From: Streptomyces pactum
GTDB taxonomy: Bacteria; Actinomycetota; Actinomycetes; Streptomycetales; Streptomycetaceae
Assembly: GCF_002005225.1 (NCBI RefSeq)
Contig: NZ_CP019724.1
Location: 7,358,001-7,422,000 of the forward strand
Length of the DNA: 64,000 nucleotides
Direction: 5' to 3'
Positions 28,231 through 35,291 of the stretch are shown here, in pieces (position 1 is the stretch's first letter; every line of letters begins with the position of its first letter). The position numbers and the translations under genes are program-made. The notes beneath the pieces are model-generated. The model did not search any database. It was not told the origin of the DNA and was given only the letters and a program-made list of their open reading frames with translations.

Positions 28231-28785
28231 TCAGAGCACTCCCATCAGCGGACCGCCGGGCAGCGGAACGCCGAGCAGCTTGTCGAAGACGACGTAGGTG
28301 AACAGGGACAGCACCGCGGCGATCAGCGGGTCGCGGTCCAGGCGGCGACTGCCCAGGGCGAAGGCGGCTCCCCAGAACAGCAGCGCCCCCGCGACCGGGA
28401 AGCCGGCCGGCTCGATCAGCACGGCCGCGCCGAGGAAGATCCCGGAGAGCAGCAGCACCGTGCGCCAGTCGGCGGGTTCGGAGAGATCGATGTCCTCGCC
28501 GCCCTCCGCCTCGCCCCGGCCACCGCGCAGGACGTCCACGGCGAGCAGCGCGGCGATCACCAGCAGCCCGATGCCGACCACGATCGGGACGGTCTTGGGG
28601 CCGACCGGCCCGCGCTGGGTGATGTCGACGTCCATCGTGAGCGCATCGGTCAGGACCAGGGCGCCGAGCGCCAGCAGCAGCACGCACACGCCCAGTTCGG
28701 AGCGGTCTCGCAGCCACGAGCGCCGCTCGGTCGCCGGGGCCGGAACCGGGTCCGGCGCCGGGGAGGAGTCGGTCCGCGTCGTCAC
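28231..28785 (-). CDS. tctB: Tripartite tricarboxylate transporter, small membrane subunit TctB
   Basis: 184 residues with four hydrophobic segments ('[19 protein letters not shown]', '[20 protein letters not shown]', '[20 protein letters not shown]', '[20 protein letters not shown]'), the TctB pattern. The N-terminal 25 residues are a Pro-rich cytoplasmic leader. GTG at 28785 overlaps the tctC stop in a GTGA arrangement, indicating translational coupling. TctB is the obligatory small partner of TctA in the membrane. Confidence 0.95.
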   Translation of the reverse strand: MTTRTDSSPAPDPVPAPATERRSWLRDRSELGVCVLLLALGALVLTDALTMDVDITQRGPVGPKTVPIVVGIGLLVIAALLAVDVLRGGRGEAEGGEDIDLSEPADWRTVLLLSGIFLGAAVLIEPAGFPVAGALLFWGAAFALGSRRLDRDPLIAAVLSLFTYVVFDKLLGVPLPGGPLMGVL

Positions 28786-29768
28786 AGTCCCAGCTCCTTC
28801 AGTACCGACACCACACGCTGGTCCTGGGCGTCCAGGAACGCGCCGAACTCGTCACCGGCGAGGAAGGCGTCGTCCCAGCCGTTCTGGTCCATGGATTTCT
28901 TCCATTCGGGAGAGTCGTGCAGCTCCTCGACCAGGCGGGTCAGCTTCTTGCGCTCCGCCTCCGACAAGCCGGGCGGGGCGACGATGCCGCGCCAGTTGGT
29001 GAAGTCCACGTCGTAGCCGGACTCCTTGAGCGTGGGCGCGTCCTTCAGGTCGTCGACCCGCTCCGGTCCGGTCACCGCGAGGACCCTCAGCTCGCCCGCC
29101 TTGATCTGGTCCAGGTACTCACCGACACCGGAGACGCCGAAGCCGACCTTGTTGCCGAGGATCGAGGCGAGCAGTTCGCCGCCGCCGTCGAAGGGGATGT
29201 AGTTGACCGACTTGGGGGAGATCCCGGCGGCCTGCGCCATCAGCATCGGCGCGAGATGGTCGGGCCCGCCCGGCGACGAGCCGCCGCCGACCGGGATCTT
29301 GCCCGGGTCCTTCTTCCAAGCGGTGATCAGCTCGTCGATCGTCTTGTACGGCGAGTCCTTGCCGACCACGACGACGTCCTGTTCCTCGGTGAGCCGCGCG
29401 ATCGGGGTGGTGTCGGCGAGGGTCTTGGGGGCGTGGTTGGAGCGGACCGCGCCGACGACGCCGAGTCCCATGGACATGGCGAGCTTGCCGTTGCCGTGCT
29501 CGCTCACCAGGCGGCTCAGGCCCACGGTGCCGCCCGCGCCGGGCAGGTTGAACACCTCGATGTTGTGCGTGAGCCCGGCGTCCTCGGCGTTCTTCGCGGC
29601 CGTGCGGGCGGTGATGTCGTAGCCGCCGCCCGGCGTGTTCGGAACCATGAAGCGCAGGCCGGGGATCTGCGTGCCGGTCTCGGCGTCGCTGCCCGTGGAG
29701 AGCAACGGCGGTCCCGCGAGCACGAGCACGGCGGCCCCGAGCAGGGCAAGGGGAGTGCGCAGGCGCAC
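28782..29768 (-). CDS. tctC: Tripartite tricarboxylate transporter, extracytoplasmic substrate-binding protein TctC
   Basis: 328 residues. N-terminal signal or anchor 'LRTPLALLGAAVLVLAGPPL' without a lipobox Cys. The Bug/TctC fold follows: 'LRFMVPNTPGGGYDITARTA', 'VFNLPGAGGTVGLSRLV', 'VGGGSSPGGPDHLAP', 'YIPFDGGGELLASILGNKVG', 'VDFTNWRGIVAPPGLSEAE'. It captures the carboxylate outside and delivers it to TctAB. GTG 29768 is chosen because the signal starts there; GTG at 29777 and 29780 are also in frame. It is first in the operon and faces the CitA/CitB-type genes across a repeat-filled promoter region, so the two-component system is the likely regulator. Confidence 0.93.
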   Translation of the reverse strand: MRLRTPLALLGAAVLVLAGPPLLSTGSDAETGTQIPGLRFMVPNTPGGGYDITARTAAKNAEDAGLTHNIEVFNLPGAGGTVGLSRLVSEHGNGKLAMSMGLGVVGAVRSNHAPKTLADTTPIARLTEEQDVVVVGKDSPYKTIDELITAWKKDPGKIPVGGGSSPGGPDHLAPMLMAQAAGISPKSVNYIPFDGGGELLASILGNKVGFGVSGVGEYLDQIKAGELRVLAVTGPERVDDLKDAPTLKESGYDVDFTNWRGIVAPPGLSEAERKKLTRLVEELHDSPEWKKSMDQNGWDDAFLAGDEFGAFLDAQDQRVVSVLKELGL

Positions 29769-29985
29769 GTATGACACCACCTGTCGGTTGGGTAGAGCGG
29801 TAAGGGGAGAACCCTGTGGGGGAGGGTGACGTGGGCCACATGGTGCCCGGGCGGCGGTGGCCTGTCTTCCTTGCGGAACCAAGGGAGGTTGTGGTCTTTG
29901 CGGTCGCGGGGCCGCCTGGGTGGAGTGGCCGGGGCAGTCTGGGTGGAGTGACCCGGGCCGCCTGGTGGAGGCCGGCGGAGCGACC

Positions 29986-30232
29986 GGTGGATCGTCCCGG
30001 TGGGGCGCCGGTGGTGCGTCCTGGCCGGTGGATTGTTCGCGGATCGTCGGTGGTGCGTCCTGGCTGGTGGCCGGTGGATTGTTCGCGGATCGTCGGTGGT
30101 GCGTCCTGGCTGGTGGCCGGTGGATCGCTCGCGGATCGTCGGTGGAGCGTCCTGGCTGGTGGCCGGTGGATTGCTCGCGGATCACCGGTGGAGCGTCCCG
30201 GTAGGTCGCCGGTGGATCGCCGGTTCATTGCG
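29986..30232. repeat. 46-bp tandem repeat in the tct / two-component divergent promoter region
   Basis: Units at 30010-30048 (39 bp, internally shortened), 30049-30094, 30095-30140, 30141-30186 and a diverged 30187-30232; a partial copy begins near 29986. Each unit starts GGTGGTGCGTCCTGG or GGTGGAGCGTCC and ends TCGCGGATC. The three central units are about 95% identical. The 46-bp period is not a codon multiple, so it is not coding. The remaining parts of the 29769-30335 interval hold the two promoters, not identified. Confidence 0.93.
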
Positions 30233-30335
30233 AAGACAGCACATCCCTTTCCTTCGCCGCAGGTGGGCGCCATGATGGCGACCCGGTGCACCCGCCGGTC
30301 ACCCCCGCCCCCCGTCAGCCGAGATCGAGTCCGCC

Positions 30336-31982
30336 GTGGCCCCCACCTTCCGCCGTCAGACCCTCGCGGGCGAGATGCTGGTCCTCCAGCTCGCCATTGT
30401 CGTGGTGGTCCTGCTCGCGGTCGCCGCCGTCTCGCTCGCCCAGTCCAAGGCCACCTTCAACCGCGTCGAGGGCCGCCGGGTCACCGCCCTGGCCGAGCAG
30501 CTCGCCGCCACGCCCCTGGTGCGCAGCCAGCTCCTGCGCCCCGTGCCGCAGGAGGCCCTCGCCCCGCTGGTGAACTCCACGCAGACCCAGTCGGGGGTCA
30601 CCTCGGTCACGGTGGCCGACGCCGACGGCCGCGTCGTCAGCTCCACCGACCCGACGATGATCGGCGGGCGGCTGCCGAGCGGCGAGGGCGCCGCAGCAGG
30701 GCGCGGCTGGTCGGGACCGCTGACGCTGCACGGCAGCCGGGAGCTCGTCGCCCAGGTCCCCGTGCTCGGCGCCACCCGGCAGACCCTCGGCCGGCACCTC
30801 GGCACGGTGATGGTCGGCGAGGCCGACCCGACGGTGTGGCAGCGCCTCAGCGGCGCCTCCTCCTACCTGCTCGCCTACCTCGGCATCGCCAGCGGCCTCG
30901 GCGTGGCCGGTTCCTGGCTGCTCGCCCGGCGCGTCAAGCGGCAGACCCTCGGTCTCGAGCCGCGCGAGATCGCCGGGCTCGCCGAGCACCGGGAGGCCAT
31001 GCTGTACGGCATCGCCGAGGGCGTCGTCGCCCTCGATCCGCAGCACCGGCTCACCCTGGTCAACGAGATGGGCCGACGCCTGCTCGACCTGCCCGCCGAC
31101 TGCGTGGGCCAGAGCCTGGACGGGCTCGGCATCGACGGACGACTGCGCGACGTCCTGGCCGGCGCCACGGCGAACGAGGCCGAGCCCCGCGACGAGGTCG
31201 TCGTCCGCCACGGTCGGGTCCTCGTGATGAACCGTATGACCGTCACCAAGGACGGCCGTCCGCTCGGCTCGGTCACCACTTTGCGCGACCGCACCGAACT
31301 GGCCCGCCTGGAACGGGAGATCGGCTCCTTCCGCAGCACCTCCGAGCTGCTGCGCGCCCAGGCCCATGAGTTCGCCAACCAGTTGCACACCATCTCCGGA
31401 CTCATCCAGATCGGCGAGCAGGACGAGGTCGTCCGCTACATCCGCGCGCTCAACCAGCGCCGCCAGTCCCTGGACGTCACCCTCAGCCGCCGGGTCCGCG
31501 ACACCACCGTCGCCGCGCTGCTCACGGCGAAGTCCTCCCTCGCGGCCGAGCGGAGGGTCGCCCTGCACGTATCGGACCGCACGGCCCTCGACCGGCTCGC
31601 CCCGGAGGACGCCGCGGACGTGGCGACCGTGGTCGGCAACCTCGTCGACAACGCCGTGGACGCCGCGGCGGCGACCGGTGACGACCACGAGGCCTGGGTC
31701 GAGGTCGAGCTGAGGCAGGACGCCTCCAGTGTCGAGATAGTGGTCCGGGACTCCGGGCCGGGCGTGGCGCCCGGACTCGCCCGCGAGGTCTTCTCCCACG
31801 GCTTCACCACCAAGGCCGCCAGGCAGGGCGAGCGCGGCATCGGCCTGGCGCTGACCAGGCTGGTCTGCGAGCGTCACGGCGGTGAGATCTCGGTGACCAA
31901 CACCCCCGAGGGGGCCATGTTCACCGCACGCATGACCGTCAGCCACCTCGCCGACGCGGTGGCGGAAGGAGCGACACCATGA
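30336..31982 (+). CDS. Sensor histidine kinase of the CitA/DcuS type
   Basis: 548 residues: membrane helix about 15-35, an extracytoplasmic PDC/CitA-like sensor (about 36-175), a second helix (about 178-200), a cytoplasmic PAS domain ('MLYGIAEGVVALDPQHRLTL'), then the kinase. The phosphorylated residue is His344 in 'AQAHEFANQLHTISGLIQIG', the SpoOB-like H-box of this class. ATP-binding motifs 'VVGNLVDNAVDAA', 'VRDSGPGVAPG' and 'GERGIGLALTRLVCERHGGE' are intact. CitA/DcuS kinases sense citrate or C4-dicarboxylates outside the cell. GTG start. An ATGA overlap couples it to the regulator. The divergent tct operon is the obvious target. Confidence 0.93.
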   Translation: MAPTFRRQTLAGEMLVLQLAIVVVVLLAVAAVSLAQSKATFNRVEGRRVTALAEQLAATPLVRSQLLRPVPQEALAPLVNSTQTQSGVTSVTVADADGRVVSSTDPTMIGGRLPSGEGAAAGRGWSGPLTLHGSRELVAQVPVLGATRQTLGRHLGTVMVGEADPTVWQRLSGASSYLLAYLGIASGLGVAGSWLLARRVKRQTLGLEPREIAGLAEHREAMLYGIAEGVVALDPQHRLTLVNEMGRRLLDLPADCVGQSLDGLGIDGRLRDVLAGATANEAEPRDEVVVRHGRVLVMNRMTVTKDGRPLGSVTTLRDRTELARLEREIGSFRSTSELLRAQAHEFANQLHTISGLIQIGEQDEVVRYIRALNQRRQSLDVTLSRRVRDTTVAALLTAKSSLAAERRVALHVSDRTALDRLAPEDAADVATVVGNLVDNAVDAAAATGDDHEAWVEVELRQDASSVEIVVRDSGPGVAPGLAREVFSHGFTTKAARQGERGIGLALTRLVCERHGGEISVTNTPEGAMFTARMTVSHLADAVAEGATP

Positions 31983-32932
31983 CGGGTTCGAGCGGCCCGG
32001 CCGACGCGACCGCCACGACCGGCACGGCCCACGACACTGCCACGGCCGGCAGGGCCCACGGCACCGCAACGGCCGGCAGGGCCCACGGCACCGCCACGAC
32101 CGGCAGGGCCCACGACACCGCAACGGCCGGCACAGCCCACGACACCGCAACGACCGGTACGGCACGCGCGACCGGTCCGGCCGCCGTGTCCGGGGCGGCG
32201 CCCCGCGCCGTCGACGCCGCGATCGGCGTGCTGGTGGTCGACGACGACTTCATGGTGGCCCGGGTCCACCGCGCGTTCGTGGAGCGTGTCGAGCCCTTCC
32301 GGGTCGTCGGGGTCGCCGGCACCGGGGAGCAGGCCCTCGCGGCCGTCGGGGAACTCCGCCCCGACCTCGTCCTGCTCGACCTGTACCTGCCGGACGTCTT
32401 CGGCCTCGACGTCATCCCCCGGCTGCGCGCCGCCGGCCACGACTGCGACATCATGGTGATCAGCGCGGCCCGGGAGGCCGACGCGGTGCGCGGTGCCGTC
32501 CGGCACGGCGTGGTGGACTACCTGCTCAAACCGTTCGAGTTCGAGGACCTGCGGGTCCGGCTGGAGCGCTACGCCGTCCAGCGGGGCCGGCTGCTCGGCA
32601 CGGTGGTGCGCAGCCAGGCCGACGTCGACCGCGTGCTGGCGGGAGCGGCGCCGGCCGCGCCGGCCCCGGCCCTGCCCAAGGGCATGAGTGTGGAGACCGC
32701 GGAGCTGGTCGAGCGCACTCTCCGCGAGGCCGACGGCACTCTGTCGGCGAGTGAGTGCGCCTCGCTGACCGGCGTCTCCCGGGTCAGTGCCCGCCGCTAC
32801 CTGGAGTACTTCCACACCGTGGGCAGCGCGGACGTCTCCCTGCGCTACGGCGTGGCGGGCCGTCCCGAACGCCGTTACCGCTTCCGCGGCGCGGTCACCG
32901 GCCTGGCGCTCCCGCCCGCAGCGCGTCCATGA
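31979..32932 (+). CDS. CitB/DcuR-type response regulator with repetitive N-terminal extension
   Basis: 317 residues. The receiver starts near residue 82: 'IGVLVVDDDFMVARVHRAFV', phospho-acceptor Asp134 in 'LVLLDLYLPDVFGLDV', 'VISAAREADAV', 'VDYLLKPFEFEDL' with the conserved Lys. The CitB-type helix-turn-helix is 'LSASECASLTGVSRVSARRY'. The first ~80 residues are unusual: about five 9-residue repeats of the type GTAHDTATA/GRAHGTATA encoded by a 27-bp minisatellite. The ATGA overlap with the kinase supports this long start, although a shorter downstream start cannot be excluded. The 3' end overlaps the convergent TetR gene by 38 bases. Confidence 0.92.
   Translation: MTGSSGPADATATTGTAHDTATAGRAHGTATAGRAHGTATTGRAHDTATAGTAHDTATTGTARATGPAAVSGAAPRAVDAAIGVLVVDDDFMVARVHRAFVERVEPFRVVGVAGTGEQALAAVGELRPDLVLLDLYLPDVFGLDVIPRLRAAGHDCDIMVISAAREADAVRGAVRHGVVDYLLKPFEFEDLRVRLERYAVQRGRLLGTVVRSQADVDRVLAGAAPAAPAPALPKGMSVETAELVERTLREADGTLSASECASLTGVSRVSARRYLEYFHTVGSADVSLRYGVAGRPERRYRFRGAVTGLALPPAARP
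32021..32155 (+). repeat. 27-bp tandem repeat inside the response-regulator gene, five units
   Basis: Five in-frame copies, each coding G-[TR]-A-H-[DG]-T-A-T-[AT]. Typical unit start GGCAGGGCCCACG. It codes residues 15-59 of the regulator, ahead of the receiver domain. Confidence 0.9.
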
Positions 32933-33494
32933 CGAGGTTCAGGAACCGGGTGGCCCGCGGCTGCCAGTCCTCGCCGGGATCGATCAGCCAGAGACCGCCG
33001 ATGAGCAGGAAGAAGTCGTCCGCGGAGATGCCGGGCCGGATGGTGCCGGCCTCTTCGTTGGCGCGCAGCAGGAGTTGGGCCGCGTCCATGACCGGGGTGG
33101 GGCGCGGCTTCTCCGGCCCCCCGGGGGCGCTGGTGACCAGCCGGATCGCGTCCGCCAGGCCGGCCTTGGTCATGGCGAACCCGGCCAGGCGGTCCAGCCA
33201 CTCGCGCAGGGCCGGCTCGGGCTCCCGCGTGGCCAGCAGGTGGGGAGCGGCGTCCGCCACCTGCTGCATCTCGTAGCGGTAGAGCTCCAGGACGAGCGCC
33301 TCGCGGTTCGGGAAGTTGCGGTAGAAGGTGGCCTGCCCGACGCCCGCCTTCTTGGCGATGGCGCTCAGGGGAGTGTCCGCGCAGCGCGTCAGCTCCTCCG
33401 TGGCCACCTGCAGGATCCGCTCGCGGTTGCGCTGGGCGTCCGAGCGCAGCGGAGTGTCCTTCTGATCCTTCTGGTCCTTCTTCGGCGGTGGCAC
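32895..33494 (-). CDS. TetR-family transcriptional regulator
   Basis: 199 residues. DNA-binding domain 'RSDAQRNRERILQVATEELT', 'PLSAIAKKAGVGQATFYRNF' and 'PNREALVLELYR', then a ligand-binding helical domain. It starts with a Lys-rich stretch 'MPPPKKDQKDQKD'. Divergent from the molybdenum hydroxylase operon at 33703. Between them lie two palindromes (33539-33552 and 33569-33582) framing a promoter-like element on the plus strand, so it probably represses that operon. The 3' end overlaps the response-regulator gene by 38 bases, tail to tail. Confidence 0.93.
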   Translation of the reverse strand: MPPPKKDQKDQKDTPLRSDAQRNRERILQVATEELTRCADTPLSAIAKKAGVGQATFYRNFPNREALVLELYRYEMQQVADAAPHLLATREPEPALREWLDRLAGFAMTKAGLADAIRLVTSAPGGPEKPRPTPVMDAAQLLLRANEEAGTIRPGISADDFFLLIGGLWLIDPGEDWQPRATRFLNLVMDALRAGAPGR

Positions 33495-33530
33495 GCGTCC
33501 TCCTCCCGGGTTCGTGGCCGAATCCCGTGC

Positions 33531-33582
33531 TTGCTAAGCGGACAACTGTCCGTTACGTTTCCAGTGAGCGGACAGTTGTCCG
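33531..33582 (+). promoter_or_regulatory. Promoter with paired TetR operator palindromes
   Basis: Site 1 CGGACAACTGTCCG at 33539-33552 and site 2 CGGACAGTTGTCCG at 33569-33582 are exact reverse complements, each with arms CGGACA / TGTCCG, 30 bases centre to centre. On the plus strand TTGCTA (33531-33536), a 17-base spacer and TACGTT (33554-33559) form a plausible promoter toward 33703; site 1 fills the spacer and site 2 sits near the start of transcription. Confidence 0.85.
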
Positions 33583-33702
33583 GTTGCCCGCCCACTTTAG
33601 CGGCGGATGCCGGCCGGCGGGACCGGCCGGAAACCTCCGCCCATGTCGAATTTGCTGCCTACAGCCCATTTCCCTGTCACCAGACACCAGAGAAGGCTGA
33701 CC

Positions 33703-34302
33703 ATGGCCCCAGCGCCCTCGTCGACGTCCAGCGCCGTCGTCCTGAACATCAACGGCGAGAAGTACCAGATGACCGTCGACCACCGCACCACACTGCTCGA
33801 CGCCCTGCGCGAGCGACTCGACCTCACCGGCACGAAGAAGGGCTGTGACCAGGGGCAATGCGGTGCCTGCACCGTCCTGGTCGACGGGCGCCGCGAGGTG
33901 TCCTGCCTGAACCTGGCCGTTGCCGCCGAGGGGAGCGAGATCACCACCATCGAGGGAATGGCCGAGGGCGACCGGCTGCACCCGGTGCAGCAGGCCTTCC
34001 TCGACCTCGACGGCTACCAGTGCGGCTACTGCACGCCCGGCCAGATCTGCTCGGCCGTCGCCGTCATCGAGGAACACGCGGCAGGCTGGCCCAGCGCCGT
34101 CACCGACGACGTACGGCCCGAGGCCGGACCGCCACCCCTGACGCCGGACGAGATCCGCGAACGGATGAGCGGCAACCTGTGCCGCTGCGGCGCCTACGTC
34201 TCCATCGTCCAGGCGGTCGCCCGAGCGGCCGAGGCCCACGAGGCGACGGCGCCCGGGGGCGACGCGAACCAGGGCGGGACCGCGAAGGAGGCGGCGGCAT
34301 GA
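33703..34302 (+). CDS. Molybdenum hydroxylase, 2Fe-2S subunit (PaoA/YagT-like, no Tat signal)
   Basis: 199 residues. The plant-type cluster is bound by 'KKGCDQGQCGACTVLVDGRR' plus a following Cys ('EVSCLNL'). The second cluster uses 'YQCGYCTPGQICSAVAV' and 'SGNLCRCGAYVSIVQAV'. Both sets are complete. It passes electrons from the molybdenum centre to the FAD subunit. E. coli PaoA carries a Tat signal; this protein starts 'MAPAPSSTSSAVVLNINGEK' and has none, so the enzyme is probably cytoplasmic. AGAAGG lies 6 bases before the ATG. First gene of a four-gene operon with overlapping stops and starts. Confidence 0.95.
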   Translation: MAPAPSSTSSAVVLNINGEKYQMTVDHRTTLLDALRERLDLTGTKKGCDQGQCGACTVLVDGRREVSCLNLAVAAEGSEITTIEGMAEGDRLHPVQQAFLDLDGYQCGYCTPGQICSAVAVIEEHAAGWPSAVTDDVRPEAGPPPLTPDEIRERMSGNLCRCGAYVSIVQAVARAAEAHEATAPGGDANQGGTAKEAAA

Positions 34303-35291
34303 GGGAGTTCGGCTACGAGCGCGCCGACGACGTCTCCGGCGCGGTGGCCCTGCTCGCCGCCGACCCGGAAGCCCGCTTCCTCGGCGGCGGCACCAACCTC
34401 GTCGACCTGATGAAGACCGGCGTCGAACGCCCCACCCGGCTCGTCGACGTCCGCCGGCTCCCCCTGGACGGCATCGAGCCGACCGCCGACGGCGGCCTGC
34501 GCGTCGGCGCGACCGTCACCAACAGCGACCTCGCCGCCCACCCCGAAGTGCGCCGCCGCTACCCGGCGCTGACCCAGGCGGTGCTGGCCGGCGCCTCCGG
34601 GCAACTGCGCAACATGGCCACCGTCGGCGGCAACCTGCTCCAGCGCACCCGCTGCGGCTATTTCACCGACGTGAGCAAGCCGTGCAACAAGCGGGTACCC
34701 GGCAGCGGTTGCTCCGCCGTCACCGGCGAGCACCACAATCACGCCGTCCTCGGCGCCACCGACCACTGCGTGGCCGTGCACCCCTCGGACATGGGGGTGG
34801 CCCTCACGGCCTTCGACGCCGTCGTCACCTACGAAACCCCCGACGGGCCGGGCGAGTTGCCGCTGGCCGACTTCTACCTCCCCGTCGGGGACACCCCGCA
34901 CCGGGAGACCGCGCTGCCGTCCGGCGCGCTGATCACCGGCGTCACCCTGCCGCCCGCCCCGGTCGCCGCCCGCTCCCGCTACCGCAAGGTCCGCGAGCGC
35001 GCCTCGTACGCCTTCGCGATCGGCTCCGTCGCCGCCGCGCTCGACATCGAGGACGGCGTCGTACGCGACGCGCGGCTGGCCCTCGGCGCGGTCGCCTCCC
35101 GGCCCTGGCGAGCCCGCGCCGCCGAGGACGTGCTGACCGGCCGGCCGGCCGACGGCGAGACCTTCGCCGCCGCCGCGGACGCCGAACTCGCCGCCGCCAG
35201 GCCGCTGCCCGACAACGGATACAAGGTGCCCCTCATGCGCAACCTCGTCGTGGCCGTCCTGACCGAACTCGCAGAGGAGGCCGCCCGATGA
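34299..35291 (+). CDS. Molybdenum hydroxylase, FAD subunit with extra Fe-S cysteines (PaoB/YagS-like)
   Basis: 330 residues. The FAD-binding loop 'ARFLGGGTNLVDLMKTGVER' and 'LRNMATVGGNLLQRTRC' are present. Four cysteines in 'TRCGYFTD', 'KPCNKRVPGSGC' and 'ATDHCVAVHPSDM' match the pattern that binds an additional [4Fe-4S] cluster in E. coli PaoB and are absent from ordinary xanthine dehydrogenase FAD subunits. This places the operon with PaoABC aldehyde oxidoreductases rather than purine dehydrogenases. Coupled to the previous gene by ATGA, with GAAGGAGG upstream. Confidence 0.94.
   Translation: MREFGYERADDVSGAVALLAADPEARFLGGGTNLVDLMKTGVERPTRLVDVRRLPLDGIEPTADGGLRVGATVTNSDLAAHPEVRRRYPALTQAVLAGASGQLRNMATVGGNLLQRTRCGYFTDVSKPCNKRVPGSGCSAVTGEHHNHAVLGATDHCVAVHPSDMGVALTAFDAVVTYETPDGPGELPLADFYLPVGDTPHRETALPSGALITGVTLPPAPVAARSRYRKVRERASYAFAIGSVAAALDIEDGVVRDARLALGAVASRPWRARAAEDVLTGRPADGETFAAAADAELAAARPLPDNGYKVPLMRNLVVAVLTELAEEAAR

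Noticed and set aside
28782..30185. A 467-residue form of TctC with a long repetitive N-terminus
   Set aside because: The extension is read from the 46-bp repeats; the signal peptide starts at GTG 29768.
30010..30232. Regular 46-bp repeats as a CRISPR array
   Set aside because: The copies are directly adjacent without unique spacers and no cas genes are near.
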